From: Hymenobacter chitinivorans DSM 11115
GTDB lineage: Bacteria; Bacteroidota; Bacteroidia; Cytophagales; Hymenobacteraceae
Length of the DNA stretch: 64,000 nt
Assembly: GCF_002797555.1 (NCBI RefSeq)
Contig: NZ_PGFA01000002.1
Span: forward strand, 558,001-622,000
Reading direction: 5' to 3'
Positions within the stretch are counted from its first letter, which is position 1. Every line of letters starts with the position of its first letter. Made by a program: the position numbers and the translations under genes. Positions 32,406 through 40,641 of this stretch are shown in pieces. The notes below the pieces were generated by a model, which was not told where the DNA came from, searched no databases, and worked only from the letters and a program-made list of their open reading frames with translations.

Positions 32406-35400
32406 ATGTCCGACCTAACCTCTTCCGCTGCTACCCCTTCCCTCGCCGATTTTGCCCAGGCCCAGGCGCGTATTGCGCAGCTCGAACAGGCTTTACAGCA
32501 AGCCCATGAGGCTAAAAAGGTTGCGGATGAGCGTATGGCCTACTACGCCAACTACCTCACCGAAGGCGTGGTGCTGCTCAACGCGGAAGGCCGGGTGCTG
32601 CTGCTGAATGAGCCGTTCTGCGAGTTCTTTGGCGTTTCGGCCCCCGCCCGCCAGTGGCTGCAGCGCCCCGTGGCCGAGCTCAGCGCCGAAATTACCCTGT
32701 GCTGCGACCAGACCCAGCAGCTGGTTCGGGAGTTTGAGGCCGTGGTGCAAAGTGGGCAGCCGGCCTACGGCAAGCTGGTGCGCCTGACCAACGGTCGGGT
32801 TCTGGACCGCGACGTAGTGCCGCTGCAGGCCCTGGAGGTGGGCTCGACCAACGTGCTGCTGCGCTACCGCGACGTGACCGGCCAGCACCATGCCGCTGCC
32901 GAGCTGCAGGCCATGTCGCGCATTCCGGAGCAAAATCCTAACCCGGTGCTGCGCTTCCGCAAGAGCGGCGAGGTGCTGTTTGCCAACGCGGCCCTGCGCG
33001 AGCTGCGCGACGCCCTCGACGCCGACAGTCTGGCCCGGGTCTGGCAGTCTTTGCTCGACGCGGCGGCGCAGGCTCTAGCGGCCAAAACGCCCCAAACCCT
33101 GGAAGTAGCCTTTGGTGCGCGCCTGTTCCGGGTCAAGGCCATGCCCTTCGCGGCCGAGGAATACACCAATCTGTATCTGCAGGAAATCACCGAGCAGCGG
33201 GAAGTGGAGCTGCAAATGGCCAAGCAGCGGCAGTTCTACGAAACGATTCTGGACGAGCTGCCCGTGGAAGTGGTAATGCTCGACGCCCAGCAGCGCTACC
33301 TCTACGCCAACCCTTACGCCGTGCCGGCCACCGAAGCGCGCACCTGGCTGCTGGGCCACACCATCACCGAATTCTGCCAGCGCTACCAGTACCCAATGTC
33401 CTTGGCCGAGCAGCGCGTCCGCATGTTCGAAGAGGCGCGCCAGGACGATCAGCTCATTATCTGGGACGATATTACGCCCCACCCCGACGGCGTACGGTGC
33501 CACCAGCGCCACTTCAAAGCCATTGCCGGTCCGGATGGCACCTTGCAGTTTATGCTGGGCTACGGCCTCGATATCACCGACCGGGTAAAGGCCCAGCAGC
33601 AACTGCTCGACGAACAGAAATTTACCCAGCAGGTGCTGGATACTATTCCCAGCCTGATTTACGTGCGCGACGCGGCTGGCAACCTCGTGTTTCGCAACCA
33701 CGCCATGCGCCAGCTGCAGGAGTTCAGATCCTACCGGGCCAAAGCGGCCCAGGATGTCAGCAGCGTGGTGGCCCGGGAAGAGCGCGAGTATACCGCCGCC
33801 GACGCCCACGTGCTGGCCACGGGAGAAGAAATCAAGAAGGAAGACCCCTACACGCTGCCTTCCGGGGAGCTGCTCTGGTTCCAGACAATTAAGCGCCCCC
33901 TGCGCCGCCCCGATGGCACTGTGGAAGTGCTGGGCATCAGCACCGATATTACCGACCTGAAAGCGGCCACCGAAGCCGCCGAAGCCGCTGCCAAAGCCCG
34001 GGAAAACTTCCTGGCCAACATGAGCCACGAGATTCGCACCCCGCTCAACGGGGTGTTGGGCATGGCCGGGCAGCTGGCCAAAACCCACCTCAACGAGCGG
34101 CAACAGGGGTTGCTGAAGGTGATCCGCTCCTCGGGCCAGCACCTGCTGGGTATCCTGAACGACGTGCTCGACATGGCCAAGATTACCTCCGGCAAGCTGG
34201 AGTTTGAGCAAACCGCCTTCAACCTTTGCGACTCGATGGGACAGGCCGTGGAGCCGCTGGCGCTGCTGGCCATGGAAAAAGGCCTGGAGTTCAAAGGCAC
34301 GCCCCTGCGCGAGAGCTGCCCCAATTCCTGGGTGGTCGGCGACCCATTCCGTCTCAATCAGATCCTGATCAACCTGGTGTCCAACGCCGTGAAGTTCACC
34401 GAGCGGGGTACCATTACTGTGGGCGGCTACTACGTGGGCGAAACCGACACCCACCTGACCACCGAATTCCGCGTTACCGACACCGGCATTGGCATCGCCC
34501 CCGACAAAATTGACCGCATTTTCGAGGGCTTCACCCAGGCCTACGCCGATACCACCCGCCGCTTCGGCGGTACGGGCCTGGGCCTGAGCATCAGCCGGGT
34601 GCTGGTCGAAAAGCTGGGCGGCCTGCTCAAGGTGGAAAGTGAAGTGGGGCGCGGCAGCACCTTCTCGTTTGTTCTCACGCTGCCCAAAGCCGAAGCGCCC
34701 CGGGCTAAAAATGAAGACGTAGTGGATACTGGTTCCCTGGTTGGCCGCCGCATCCTGCTGGCGGAAGACAACGAAATCAACCGCGACGTGGCCCGCCTGA
34801 TGCTGGAGGAATGGCAGGTGCAGGTCGACGAAGCCCCCGACGGACTGGTGGCCGTGGAGATGCATGCCGCTAACGTGTACGACGTAATTCTGATGGACAT
34901 CCAGATGCCCCACATGAACGGGCTGGAAGCCACGGCCCGCATCCGCCAGCACCCCGACGCGGCCCGGGCCCAGGTGCCCATTCTGGCCCTAACGGCCAAC
35001 GCCTTCCGCGCCGACAATGAGCTGTACCTGGCGGCCGGCATGAACGACTGCCTGGCCAAGCCTTTCGAGGAAGATGCCCTCTATCAGAAGCTCGTTGACC
35101 TGGTAGCCTCGGCGGCCCAGCCCGCGCGCAGCTACGATTTGACCAGCCTGCGCGAGCTGGCCCGGGGTAAGCAGACGTTTGTTGACAAGATCATTCGCTC
35201 CTTCCTGCGCAACATTCCCGAAACCGTGCAGGAACTGCGCCTGGCCGCCGGCGACGGCAACTGGACCCGCGTAGCCGAGCTGGTGCACCACATCAAGCCC
35301 AACCTGGTGCAGCTGGGGGTGGAAGGCGTGGATGAAGCCGTAAAGCGGCTCGAACAGGCCCGCCACGGCATTGGTGGCTCCGAAACCCGCATGGCCGCCA

Positions 35401-35474
35401 TTGCCCACCTCACCACCCGCCTCGACCGGGTAGTGCAGGAATTGCCCGCGGAACTCAGTTCGGAAGACGCCTAA
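32406..35474 (+). CDS. Multi-PAS hybrid sensor histidine kinase with receiver and HPt domains
   Basis: 1022 residues from the ATG at 32406. Order: short coiled coil (residues 15-40); PAS-like domains near 43-160, 170-270, 280-400 and 405-525; HisKA with phospho-His541 (NMSHEIRTPLNGVLGMAG); HATPase (QILINLVSNAVKFTERG, DTGIGIAPDKIDRIFEGFTQ, FGGTGLGLSI); receiver with Asp831 (VILMDIQMPHMNG); C-terminal HPt with His961 (VHHIKPNLVQLG). No transmembrane segment is visible, so sensing is probably cytoplasmic. All phosphorelay residues are present, so it can relay His-Asp-His to a separate regulator. The LytTR regulator convergent with it is the obvious candidate. The signal is unknown. Confidence 0.93.
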   Translation: MSDLTSSAATPSLADFAQAQARIAQLEQALQQAHEAKKVADERMAYYANYLTEGVVLLNAEGRVLLLNEPFCEFFGVSAPARQWLQRPVAELSAEITLCCDQTQQLVREFEAVVQSGQPAYGKLVRLTNGRVLDRDVVPLQALEVGSTNVLLRYRDVTGQHHAAAELQAMSRIPEQNPNPVLRFRKSGEVLFANAALRELRDALDADSLARVWQSLLDAAAQALAAKTPQTLEVAFGARLFRVKAMPFAAEEYTNLYLQEITEQREVELQMAKQRQFYETILDELPVEVVMLDAQQRYLYANPYAVPATEARTWLLGHTITEFCQRYQYPMSLAEQRVRMFEEARQDDQLIIWDDITPHPDGVRCHQRHFKAIAGPDGTLQFMLGYGLDITDRVKAQQQLLDEQKFTQQVLDTIPSLIYVRDAAGNLVFRNHAMRQLQEFRSYRAKAAQDVSSVVAREEREYTAADAHVLATGEEIKKEDPYTLPSGELLWFQTIKRPLRRPDGTVEVLGISTDITDLKAATEAAEAAAKARENFLANMSHEIRTPLNGVLGMAGQLAKTHLNERQQGLLKVIRSSGQHLLGILNDVLDMAKITSGKLEFEQTAFNLCDSMGQAVEPLALLAMEKGLEFKGTPLRESCPNSWVVGDPFRLNQILINLVSNAVKFTERGTITVGGYYVGETDTHLTTEFRVTDTGIGIAPDKIDRIFEGFTQAYADTTRRFGGTGLGLSISRVLVEKLGGLLKVESEVGRGSTFSFVLTLPKAEAPRAKNEDVVDTGSLVGRRILLAEDNEINRDVARLMLEEWQVQVDEAPDGLVAVEMHAANVYDVILMDIQMPHMNGLEATARIRQHPDAARAQVPILALTANAFRADNELYLAAGMNDCLAKPFEEDALYQKLVDLVASAAQPARSYDLTSLRELARGKQTFVDKIIRSFLRNIPETVQELRLAAGDGNWTRVAELVHHIKPNLVQLGVEGVDEAVKRLEQARHGIGGSETRMAAIAHLTTRLDRVVQELPAELSSEDA

Positions 35475-35495
35475 GGCATCCGAACTGAGTTCCGC
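35448..35495. terminator. Bidirectional hairpin overlapping two gene ends
   Basis: GCGGAACTCAGTTCGGA (35448-35464) is perfectly inverted at 35479-35495, with a 14-base loop holding the kinase stop codon. The right arm reaches the LytTR stop. No long U-tail is present, but the position between convergent genes suggests shared termination or message stabilisation. Confidence 0.7.
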
Positions 35496-36229
35496 TAGAG
35501 GCTGCGCAGCTTGCGGAAAAACTCTTCCTGGTAAGATTTCCCCACCGGAATTTCATGGTCGCCGAGCAGCAGTTGATTGTCTTCCACGGCCTCGATGCGC
35601 TTGGTATTGACGATAAAGGAGCGGTGCACCCGCACAAAATGGCTGAAGGGCAGCCGGTCCTCCAGGGCTTTGAGGGTGATGTACACAATGTGCTTGTGCT
35701 TGGGCGTCACAAACACCGAATACGTCGACATAGCCTCGATGTATAATACATCATTGAAATCGAGCTTAACGAGCTTATTGTTCACCTTGACGAACAGCTC
35801 GGAGCCCTCGGTAGCGCTAGTGCCTTCAGGCTGGGCCGGGGCGGCCGTAGCAGCACGCTGGGCCAGCACCCGGGCTACTGCTTTGCTGAAGCGGCCATAA
35901 TCGACGGGCTTGACCAGATAATCGGCTACGGCCAGTTCGAAGGCGGCCACGGCAAAATCGGCGTGGGTCGTAACCAGAACTACCTCGGGCTGAGGGTCAG
36001 GCAGGGCCCGCACCAAGTCCAGGCCACTGAGCAGGGGCATCTCGATATCCAGAAACAGCAGGTCGATGGCAGTGCCGCTGCGGAGCAGGTTCAGGGCTTG
36101 CACCGCATCGGGCAGGGAGGCCACCAGTTCCAGGGCATCGGTCATTTCCACGAAATGCTCGAGCGTGAGGCGGTTGATTTCGTTATCGTCGACAACCAGG
36201 CAGCGCAGACGAGCGGGGGAGGTAGGCAT
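35495..36229 (-). CDS. LytTR-family response regulator
   Basis: 244 residues from the ATG at 36229 (MPTSPARLRCLVVDDNEINR); an upstream in-frame ATG at 36286 gives a poor N-terminus. The receiver has an intact acidic pocket (LVVDDN), phospho-Asp61 (LLFLDIEMPLLSG), switch Thr in VVLVTTHADF and Lys in YLVKPVDY. An Ala/Pro/Thr linker (about 125-140) leads to a LytTR DNA-binding domain with LYIEAMSTYSVFVTPKHKHI, HFVRVHRSFIVN and IPVGKSYQEEFF. It is convergent with the hybrid kinase and ends in a shared hairpin; they probably form one pathway. Confident on family. Confidence 0.93.
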   Translation of the reverse strand: MPTSPARLRCLVVDDNEINRLTLEHFVEMTDALELVASLPDAVQALNLLRSGTAIDLLFLDIEMPLLSGLDLVRALPDPQPEVVLVTTHADFAVAAFELAVADYLVKPVDYGRFSKAVARVLAQRAATAAPAQPEGTSATEGSELFVKVNNKLVKLDFNDVLYIEAMSTYSVFVTPKHKHIVYITLKALEDRLPFSHFVRVHRSFIVNTKRIEAVEDNQLLLGDHEIPVGKSYQEEFFRKLRSL

Positions 36230-36358
36230 GGGGCGTACTAGGGAAGAGGAAAAAGAGCGGGGCAAGGAAACGTCGGCCGTTGGCATCGGCTACCCCGTCG
36301 TTCGGAAAGCTTAGCGTACTGTTGAGCTAAAAGGTCCGCGTCGAAAGGGGGTACAATC

Positions 36359-36366
36359 TACGTTTG
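36359..36366 (+). promoter_or_regulatory. Candidate -7 promoter element for the 36416 gene
   Basis: TACGTTTG matches TAnnTTTG and lies 50 bases before the ATG. No TTTG is seen at the -33 position. Confidence 0.45.
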
Positions 36367-36415
36367 CATCGTTCAGTTTCACAACAACTTCTCGCTAACC
36401 TTTTCCTCTCGCCCG

Positions 36416-36853
36416 ATGAAAAACGTACTGCACCTGTTGACTGGATTTACCCTTGCCACATTTAGTACGGTTCCAGCCCTGGCAACCCCCGGCCCGGCCT
36501 TGTCTTTGACGGCGTCGGGCGGGCAGAACCCCACCGCCGACCAGAGCTGCCAGGTGCGGGCCTTGCAGCTCTCGTGCTACTACGCTTCGGCCCTGCGCCT
36601 GAGCATAAGTCAGGCGGCGGCCGTAAAGCAGGCTACCACCCAGGAACTGGAGCAACTCAGCCAACTGAACGAAGCCATTACGGCCCCGAACCCCGCCAAA
36701 GCCCCGGCCTTTACCACTGAGCAAGTACAGCAGCAGTACGACGCGGCCATGCTGCAAATTCTGACGCCGGGTCAGTACAGCGCTTTTCACCTGCTACAGG
36801 AGCGGCAGGCCGGGCAGATGCTGCAACTGTCCGGCCACGTGGCCCGCAAGTAA
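36416..36853 (+). CDS. Small exported helical protein, unknown function
   Basis: 145 residues. A signal peptide is clear (MKNVLHLLTGFTLATFSTVP, cleavage near ALA-TPG). The mature part is Gln/Ala-rich and helical (LRLSISQAAAVKQATTQELE, QVQQQYDAAMLQILTPGQYS). The 'LTPGQY' element and spacing recall Spy/CpxP-like LTxxQ periplasmic proteins, but the match is loose. Two Cys (SCQVRALQLSCYY) could form a disulfide. It stands alone, with a TAnnTTTG element upstream. No function can be assigned. Confidence 0.72.
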   Translation: MKNVLHLLTGFTLATFSTVPALATPGPALSLTASGGQNPTADQSCQVRALQLSCYYASALRLSISQAAAVKQATTQELEQLSQLNEAITAPNPAKAPAFTTEQVQQQYDAAMLQILTPGQYSAFHLLQERQAGQMLQLSGHVARK

Positions 36854-37051
36854 GGGAATGCGGCCCGCTGGTCTTGCCCCAAGCCAGCCCGGGCGCGAAG
36901 TAGCTACAGGCTGGTACGCGCTTTTCTTAGTCTGGCCGCAAGGCGGAGCCGGCCGGCTTGAGGGTTGAGTAGCAGGTGCTAAGAATAGAAAAAGTAGTTT
37001 TTATTAATCTTTTTCAGTAATCTTAGGGGCTGTTTTTATCAACCCGAGCCC

Positions 37052-37546
37052 ATGAAATACCTGGCTGCATTTTCGCTCATGCTGGCCCTTGCCGGCCCCG
37101 TAGTAGCACAGTCGGGCAAGGCTGGGCACGTTCTGGAACAGCGCCGGGCAACCTTGGGCACCGATGTCCGCAAGTTTCGCCACCTGGTGCCCGAGCGGGT
37201 AGAGGCTAGCACCCAAACCGTGTACTACACCAGCAAGCGGGAAAATCTGCAGGTTGGAGCCTACACCGTCACCGGGATTAGCTACGGTTTCTACAAGGAC
37301 AAGCTTTGCTCCATTGAGTTGCGCGTGATGGGCGACAACAACTGCAAGGGCATTCACAACCTGCTCTTGTCGGAGTACGGCCCCAGCCAGCGGGTAGCGG
37401 CCAAAAGTGAGAACTGGACCGACCCCCAGGTAACGCTGCGCTACACGGAGGTCCCCCAGGGCTTTGCTACCATCGTACTGGCCAGCAAAACCCTGATGGA
37501 GCAGCGCCTGGCTGAAAGCAAGCTGCCCGCTTACCACAGCGCCTAA
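37052..37546 (+). CDS. Exported protein of unknown function
   Basis: 164 residues with a signal peptide (MKYLAAFSLMLALAGPVVAQ). The mature region is alpha/beta, with VYYTSKRENLQVGAYTVTGI, GFYKDKLCSIELRVMGDNNC and KGIHNLLLSEYGPSQRVA. The pattern 'yxFykdkLcsIel...L...yGp' resembles small exported proteins of this phylum that have no assigned function. Two Cys may pair. It is followed directly by a strong terminator shared with the convergent gene, so it is a single-gene transcript. The preceding 198 bases hold no gene; a T-rich tract near 36990-37030 may include the promoter. Confidence 0.75.
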   Translation: MKYLAAFSLMLALAGPVVAQSGKAGHVLEQRRATLGTDVRKFRHLVPERVEASTQTVYYTSKRENLQVGAYTVTGISYGFYKDKLCSIELRVMGDNNCKGIHNLLLSEYGPSQRVAAKSENWTDPQVTLRYTEVPQGFATIVLASKTLMEQRLAESKLPAYHSA

Positions 37547-37570
37547 TTTTTTCTGGTTCGACCACAATTC

Positions 37571-37598
37571 AAAAAGGAACCCAGCTGGGTTCCTTTTT
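37571..37598. terminator. Bidirectional intrinsic terminator
   Basis: Perfect stem AAAAAGGAACCC / GGGTTCCTTTTT with a 4-base loop and T-run, between convergent genes ending at 37546 and 37610. Confidence 0.88.
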
Positions 37599-37609
37599 TG
37601 GTGTCTGGC

Positions 37610-39154
37610 CTATTTCAGGCTGTGGAATTTGCGCTGCATGATTTCCTGAACCGGCACATTCTCAATCTTGCTTTCCAGCCAGGAAATAATGTCGAGGTAG
37701 AGGAAGGGGCGCCGCTCGAAGGGCTGGCCGGCAATGCGCATAAGCTGTTCCTTGAGTTGGACAAAAGCATCTTTGAGCTCGTCGGGGGCAATGTCGCCGA
37801 CGCGGCGCAGGAACTGGAAGATGGCCACTTGCATCTGCTGCTGGTCATTCATCTTGCCCAAAAAGCGGTACACCGACTTAATCTGATACTCCAGGGCTTC
37901 GTCGCGGCCGGCTTCGTAGTGGGCAATCAGGTTGAGGATGCGGGCAAAGCACTGAATATCCTCGCGCAGGCTCACGTCGCGAAACTGGATGATTTTAGTT
38001 AGGTACTCAATGGCCTTGTCGTTGTTGCCGCTGCCGAAATACAGGCTGGCAATCTTGTAGTAGAACACCAGGCGGCGGTGGGAGTCGAGCTGGAGCTGAA
38101 ACCGGTCGAGGTTGTCGAGCAGGTCGGGAATCAGGTTCAGGCCCGCCGTGAAGCGGCCCTGCAGGAAGTAGGCATTGATACGGTTGGTATAAATGTAGAG
38201 GAAGAGCAGCATCTCCGTGTTGGGGTTGGTGCGGCGCTCGGGGTCGGCGGCAAAGGCCTCCAGGGTTTCCAGTACTTCAATGAACTTACTGAAATAAAGC
38301 AGGTTGTAGAGCGAAATCAGCAGGTTGTGCAGGCCCTTGAGATAGAGCATGGTTTGCTGCTCCTTCATCGAGGGGTTGTGCTCAAACAAGTCCACCCACT
38401 TCTGGGCGTAGCGGAAGCAGGCCGGAAAATTCTGGGTGATGGTATGGTACCAGACGTGGGCCTGGTAATAGTACAGCTGCTCGTAAAACCCAGCCTGCTG
38501 GAGGTCGACCACCGGTAGGGCCTCGTGGAAGTAGGCCGTGATGTTGTCGTAGTCTTCCTGGTTGCGCACGTGCCCGATCTTGAGGTAGAGCCCGTACATG
38601 CGCAGGGCCACGTTGGACAGCTCGTGCAGCTGGGCCACGTGCCCGGCCGTGTCGGAGGCTTCGGCCGAGAGCACCTCGGCCCGGCCCCGCAGGCTGCGCG
38701 TGATGTACTGGGCCTCGATAAGCTTCTCAAAATCCAGGGCCAGCAGGGTAATGTGGGGCATTTCGGCCTGCTGGGCGCTTTGCTTCACCTTCTCCAGCAT
38801 TTTGAGGCTCTGCTGGTAGAGGCCGCGGTTGTAAAGCACCCGGGCGTAGTCGAGCTGCTCGTGGAGCTGAATGTCCAGGTTCTGGCCCGAGTGGTACATG
38901 CGTAGGCTGGAGAGCAGCTGCTTGTAGAGGTTGGCCTTGAGGTTGGCGACTTGCACTTTTTTGATGGCCGGTACCTGGGCCAGCACCCGTTCCTCGTCGT
39001 AAGCCGCCTGCCCGTCGAGGGCGTCGAAGAGCTGCAGAAACTTCAGCCCTTCGTTGGAGCCCTGGCGGTTGGTAAACAGCCGAAAGTGCCGCTTTTCGGA
39101 GCGGGTCAGGGACTTAATTAACTGAAAAACCGGGTCAATGCTTTCGTTAGGCAT
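37610..39154 (-). CDS. Helical-repeat (TPR-like) protein conserved in the phylum
   Basis: 514 residues, no signal peptide, almost entirely helical, with repeated 34-residue-like units such as NRGLYQQSLKMLEKVKQSAQ, FYYKIASLYFGSGNNDKAIE and INAYFLQGRFTAGLNLIPDL. These read as degenerate TPRs. The N-terminus SIDPVFQLIKSLTRSEKRHF RLF is distinctive and I believe it recurs in cytoplasmic proteins of related genera. It has no catalytic motif and is probably a scaffold. It is divergent from the ilv operon across 510 bases and convergent with the exported-protein gene. Role unknown. Confidence 0.78.
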   Translation of the reverse strand: MPNESIDPVFQLIKSLTRSEKRHFRLFTNRQGSNEGLKFLQLFDALDGQAAYDEERVLAQVPAIKKVQVANLKANLYKQLLSSLRMYHSGQNLDIQLHEQLDYARVLYNRGLYQQSLKMLEKVKQSAQQAEMPHITLLALDFEKLIEAQYITRSLRGRAEVLSAEASDTAGHVAQLHELSNVALRMYGLYLKIGHVRNQEDYDNITAYFHEALPVVDLQQAGFYEQLYYYQAHVWYHTITQNFPACFRYAQKWVDLFEHNPSMKEQQTMLYLKGLHNLLISLYNLLYFSKFIEVLETLEAFAADPERRTNPNTEMLLFLYIYTNRINAYFLQGRFTAGLNLIPDLLDNLDRFQLQLDSHRRLVFYYKIASLYFGSGNNDKAIEYLTKIIQFRDVSLREDIQCFARILNLIAHYEAGRDEALEYQIKSVYRFLGKMNDQQQMQVAIFQFLRRVGDIAPDELKDAFVQLKEQLMRIAGQPFERRPFLYLDIISWLESKIENVPVQEIMQRKFHSLK

Positions 39155-39190
39155 TGTAGTGTGCTGTTTGGTAAGATGTTGTTTGTTAAA

Positions 39191-39282
39191 TAGTTATAGA
39201 TATAAAAGCTGTAATTGGAAATAGTGGTTATCCGCCATATTGTTTTTCGTAAGCACCAAAGGCACTAGTACTTGCGGACAGC
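39191..39282 (+). promoter_or_regulatory. Upstream element of the ilv operon shared with leuA
   Basis: AGTTATA...ATAAAA, ATTGGAAATAGT (39214-39225) and GTACTTGCGGACAGC (39268-39282) recur upstream of leuA in the same order. The spacing between the last two blocks is the same, 42 bases. It may be a shared promoter/operator or a transcribed leader structure. The other parts of 39155-39664 are a leader peptide and a terminator, listed separately. Confidence 0.65.
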
Positions 39283-39501
39283 TTCGGGCTTTCACCGGCG
39301 ACTTCCGGGCAAGTTACAACCGCTTCTGACTTTGGCTACCCGCCGCGGAAAAGTTCGGGGCGAAGCTGCTAACCAAACCGGCAACCGCCACCACGTATTG
39401 CCCTGCCTCCGGGCTTGCCGACCGCCAATTTAAACCAAACCAAGTGGATAGTTGGGCTACGCTTCACCTGCATCATCCTCACTGTCCATTCGCCTGCTCC
39501 C

Positions 39502-39558
39502 ATGTGCCTCACCTCGCTACTCGTCACAAAGGTCATTATTCCGCCGCCGCTGGGCTGA
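39502..39558 (+). CDS. ilv operon leader peptide
   Basis: 18 codons from ATG to TGA: MCLTSLLVTKVIIPPPLG. Eight of the 18 residues are Leu, Val or Ile (LL-V and V-I-I clusters), with Thr twice, the pattern expected for ribosome-stalling control of branched-chain synthesis. It ends 28 bases before an intrinsic terminator and about 107 bases before ilvE. The set is a textbook leader-peptide attenuator layout. There is no obvious ribosome binding site, which is usual for this phylum. Seen directly; the regulatory reading is inference from enteric ilv operons. Confidence 0.72.
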   Translation: MCLTSLLVTKVIIPPPLG

Positions 39559-39585
39559 AGGAATTGCTGCTGTTTGCCTCAAACG

Positions 39586-39621
39586 AGCCTTTCTAAGCCC
39601 CGCGCTCAGGAAGGCTTTTTT
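39586..39621 (+). terminator. Attenuator terminator in the ilv leader
   Basis: AGCCTTTCTAAGC pairs with GCTCAGGAAGGCT (13 positions: one mismatch, one U-G pair), loop CCCGC, followed by six T's (39616-39621). A competing hairpin upstream, AAGG (39558-39561) with CCTT (39588-39591) enclosing GTTTG/CAAAC (39572-39584), uses the left arm and could serve as antiterminator. Confidence 0.72.
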
Positions 39622-39664
39622 ACTGCCATTACTTCTAAACGCTTCCACTCTAACGCCACCGTTT

Positions 39665-40546
39665 ATGTATTTCACCAGTAACACCGTCGCCTTCCTGGAT
39701 GGTGAGTTTGTGCCGGCCAGCGAGGCCACCTGCGGCGCCTACGCCCAATCGTTGCACTACGGCTACGCCGTTTTTGAGGGAATCCGGGCCTATAACACGC
39801 CGCAAGGCTCCCAGATTTTCAAGGCTCGGGAGCATTACGAGCGGTTTCACTATTCCTGCCAGGCCATTGGGCTGCCGCTGAACTACTCGGTGGAAGAGCT
39901 AACCCAGATCAGCTACCAGCTGCTGGAAAAGAACGGGCTGACCGACGCCTACATCCGGCCGCTGGCCTACGCGGCCACACCCAACATGAGCCTGAAGCAC
40001 GCCACGACCGGCAACCTGCTGATGGCCGTCTGGGAGTGGGGCAAGTACCTCGGCGACCAAAGCCTGCGCCTGACCATCTCGCCCTACGAGCGGCCCAACC
40101 CCAAGGCCGTGCCGATTGAGGCTAAAGTGGCGGGCCACTACGTCAACTCCATCATTGCCAGCTCCGAAGCCAAGGGGCGGGGCTACGATGAAGCCCTGCT
40201 GCTGGACATGAACGGCTACGTGGCCGAAGGACCGGGGGCCAACTTCTTCTTCGAGAAAAACGGGGAGCTCTACACTGCCCCGGCCGGCAGCATCCTGCGC
40301 GGTATCACCCGCAACACCATCATCGACCTGGCCCGCGAAGCCGGCATTACGGTGCACGAGCAGTTCTTCACGCCGGCCGAGTTGCAAGGGGCCGAAGGCG
40401 CCTTCATGACGGGCACTGCGGCCGAGGTTATCGGCGTCTCGTCGGTGGATGAGGTAGTTTTCGAAAAGCCCTACGCCGAAACCCTGGGCGCTCAGTTGGC
40501 CAGCCGCTACCACGCCCTGGTAACCGGCGTGTTGGTCCCGGCGTAG
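39665..40546 (+). CDS. ilvE: Branched-chain amino acid aminotransferase
   Basis: 293 residues from the ATG at 39665 (MYFTSNTVAFLDGEFVPASE); the open frame extends upstream only through the leader. This fold-type IV PLP enzyme makes the final transfer from glutamate to the keto acids of Leu, Ile and Val. Signatures: SLHYGYAVFEGIRAYNTPQG, PLA-type YIRPLAYAATPN, catalytic Lys in PIEAKVAGHYVNSI, EALLLDMNGYVAEGPGANFF and FMTGTAAEVIGVSSVD. It is the first structural gene behind the attenuator. Its stop codon touches a GC-rich palindrome. Very confident. Confidence 0.95.
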   Translation: MYFTSNTVAFLDGEFVPASEATCGAYAQSLHYGYAVFEGIRAYNTPQGSQIFKAREHYERFHYSCQAIGLPLNYSVEELTQISYQLLEKNGLTDAYIRPLAYAATPNMSLKHATTGNLLMAVWEWGKYLGDQSLRLTISPYERPNPKAVPIEAKVAGHYVNSIIASSEAKGRGYDEALLLDMNGYVAEGPGANFFFEKNGELYTAPAGSILRGITRNTIIDLAREAGITVHEQFFTPAELQGAEGAFMTGTAAEVIGVSSVDEVVFEKPYAETLGAQLASRYHALVTGVLVPA

Positions 40547-40635
40547 GGGCGCGCCGCCCGCGCCCGGCCATTGCAACGGCCGCCTAACTGCTAAAACAAA
40601 CAGCTTAAACGCCCCGGGCGCGTGCAACGCGCCCC
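40546..40635. repeat. GC-rich inverted repeat between ilvE and ilvD
   Basis: GGGGCGCGCCGCCCGCGCCC (from 40546) pairs imperfectly with 40614-40635. The arms flank about 46 bases. The ilvE stop codon overlaps the first base, and ilvD begins 6 bases after the right arm. Confidence 0.7.
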
Positions 40636-40641
40636 TGCCTG

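Noticed and set aside
33075..34952. 625-codon minus-strand frame
   Set aside because: Antisense to the hybrid kinase, which has intact catalytic motifs in the plus frame.
39452..39664. N-terminal extension of IlvE to 39452
   Set aside because: The extension covers the leader peptide and terminator region and has no resemblance to aminotransferases; family N-termini begin at 39665.
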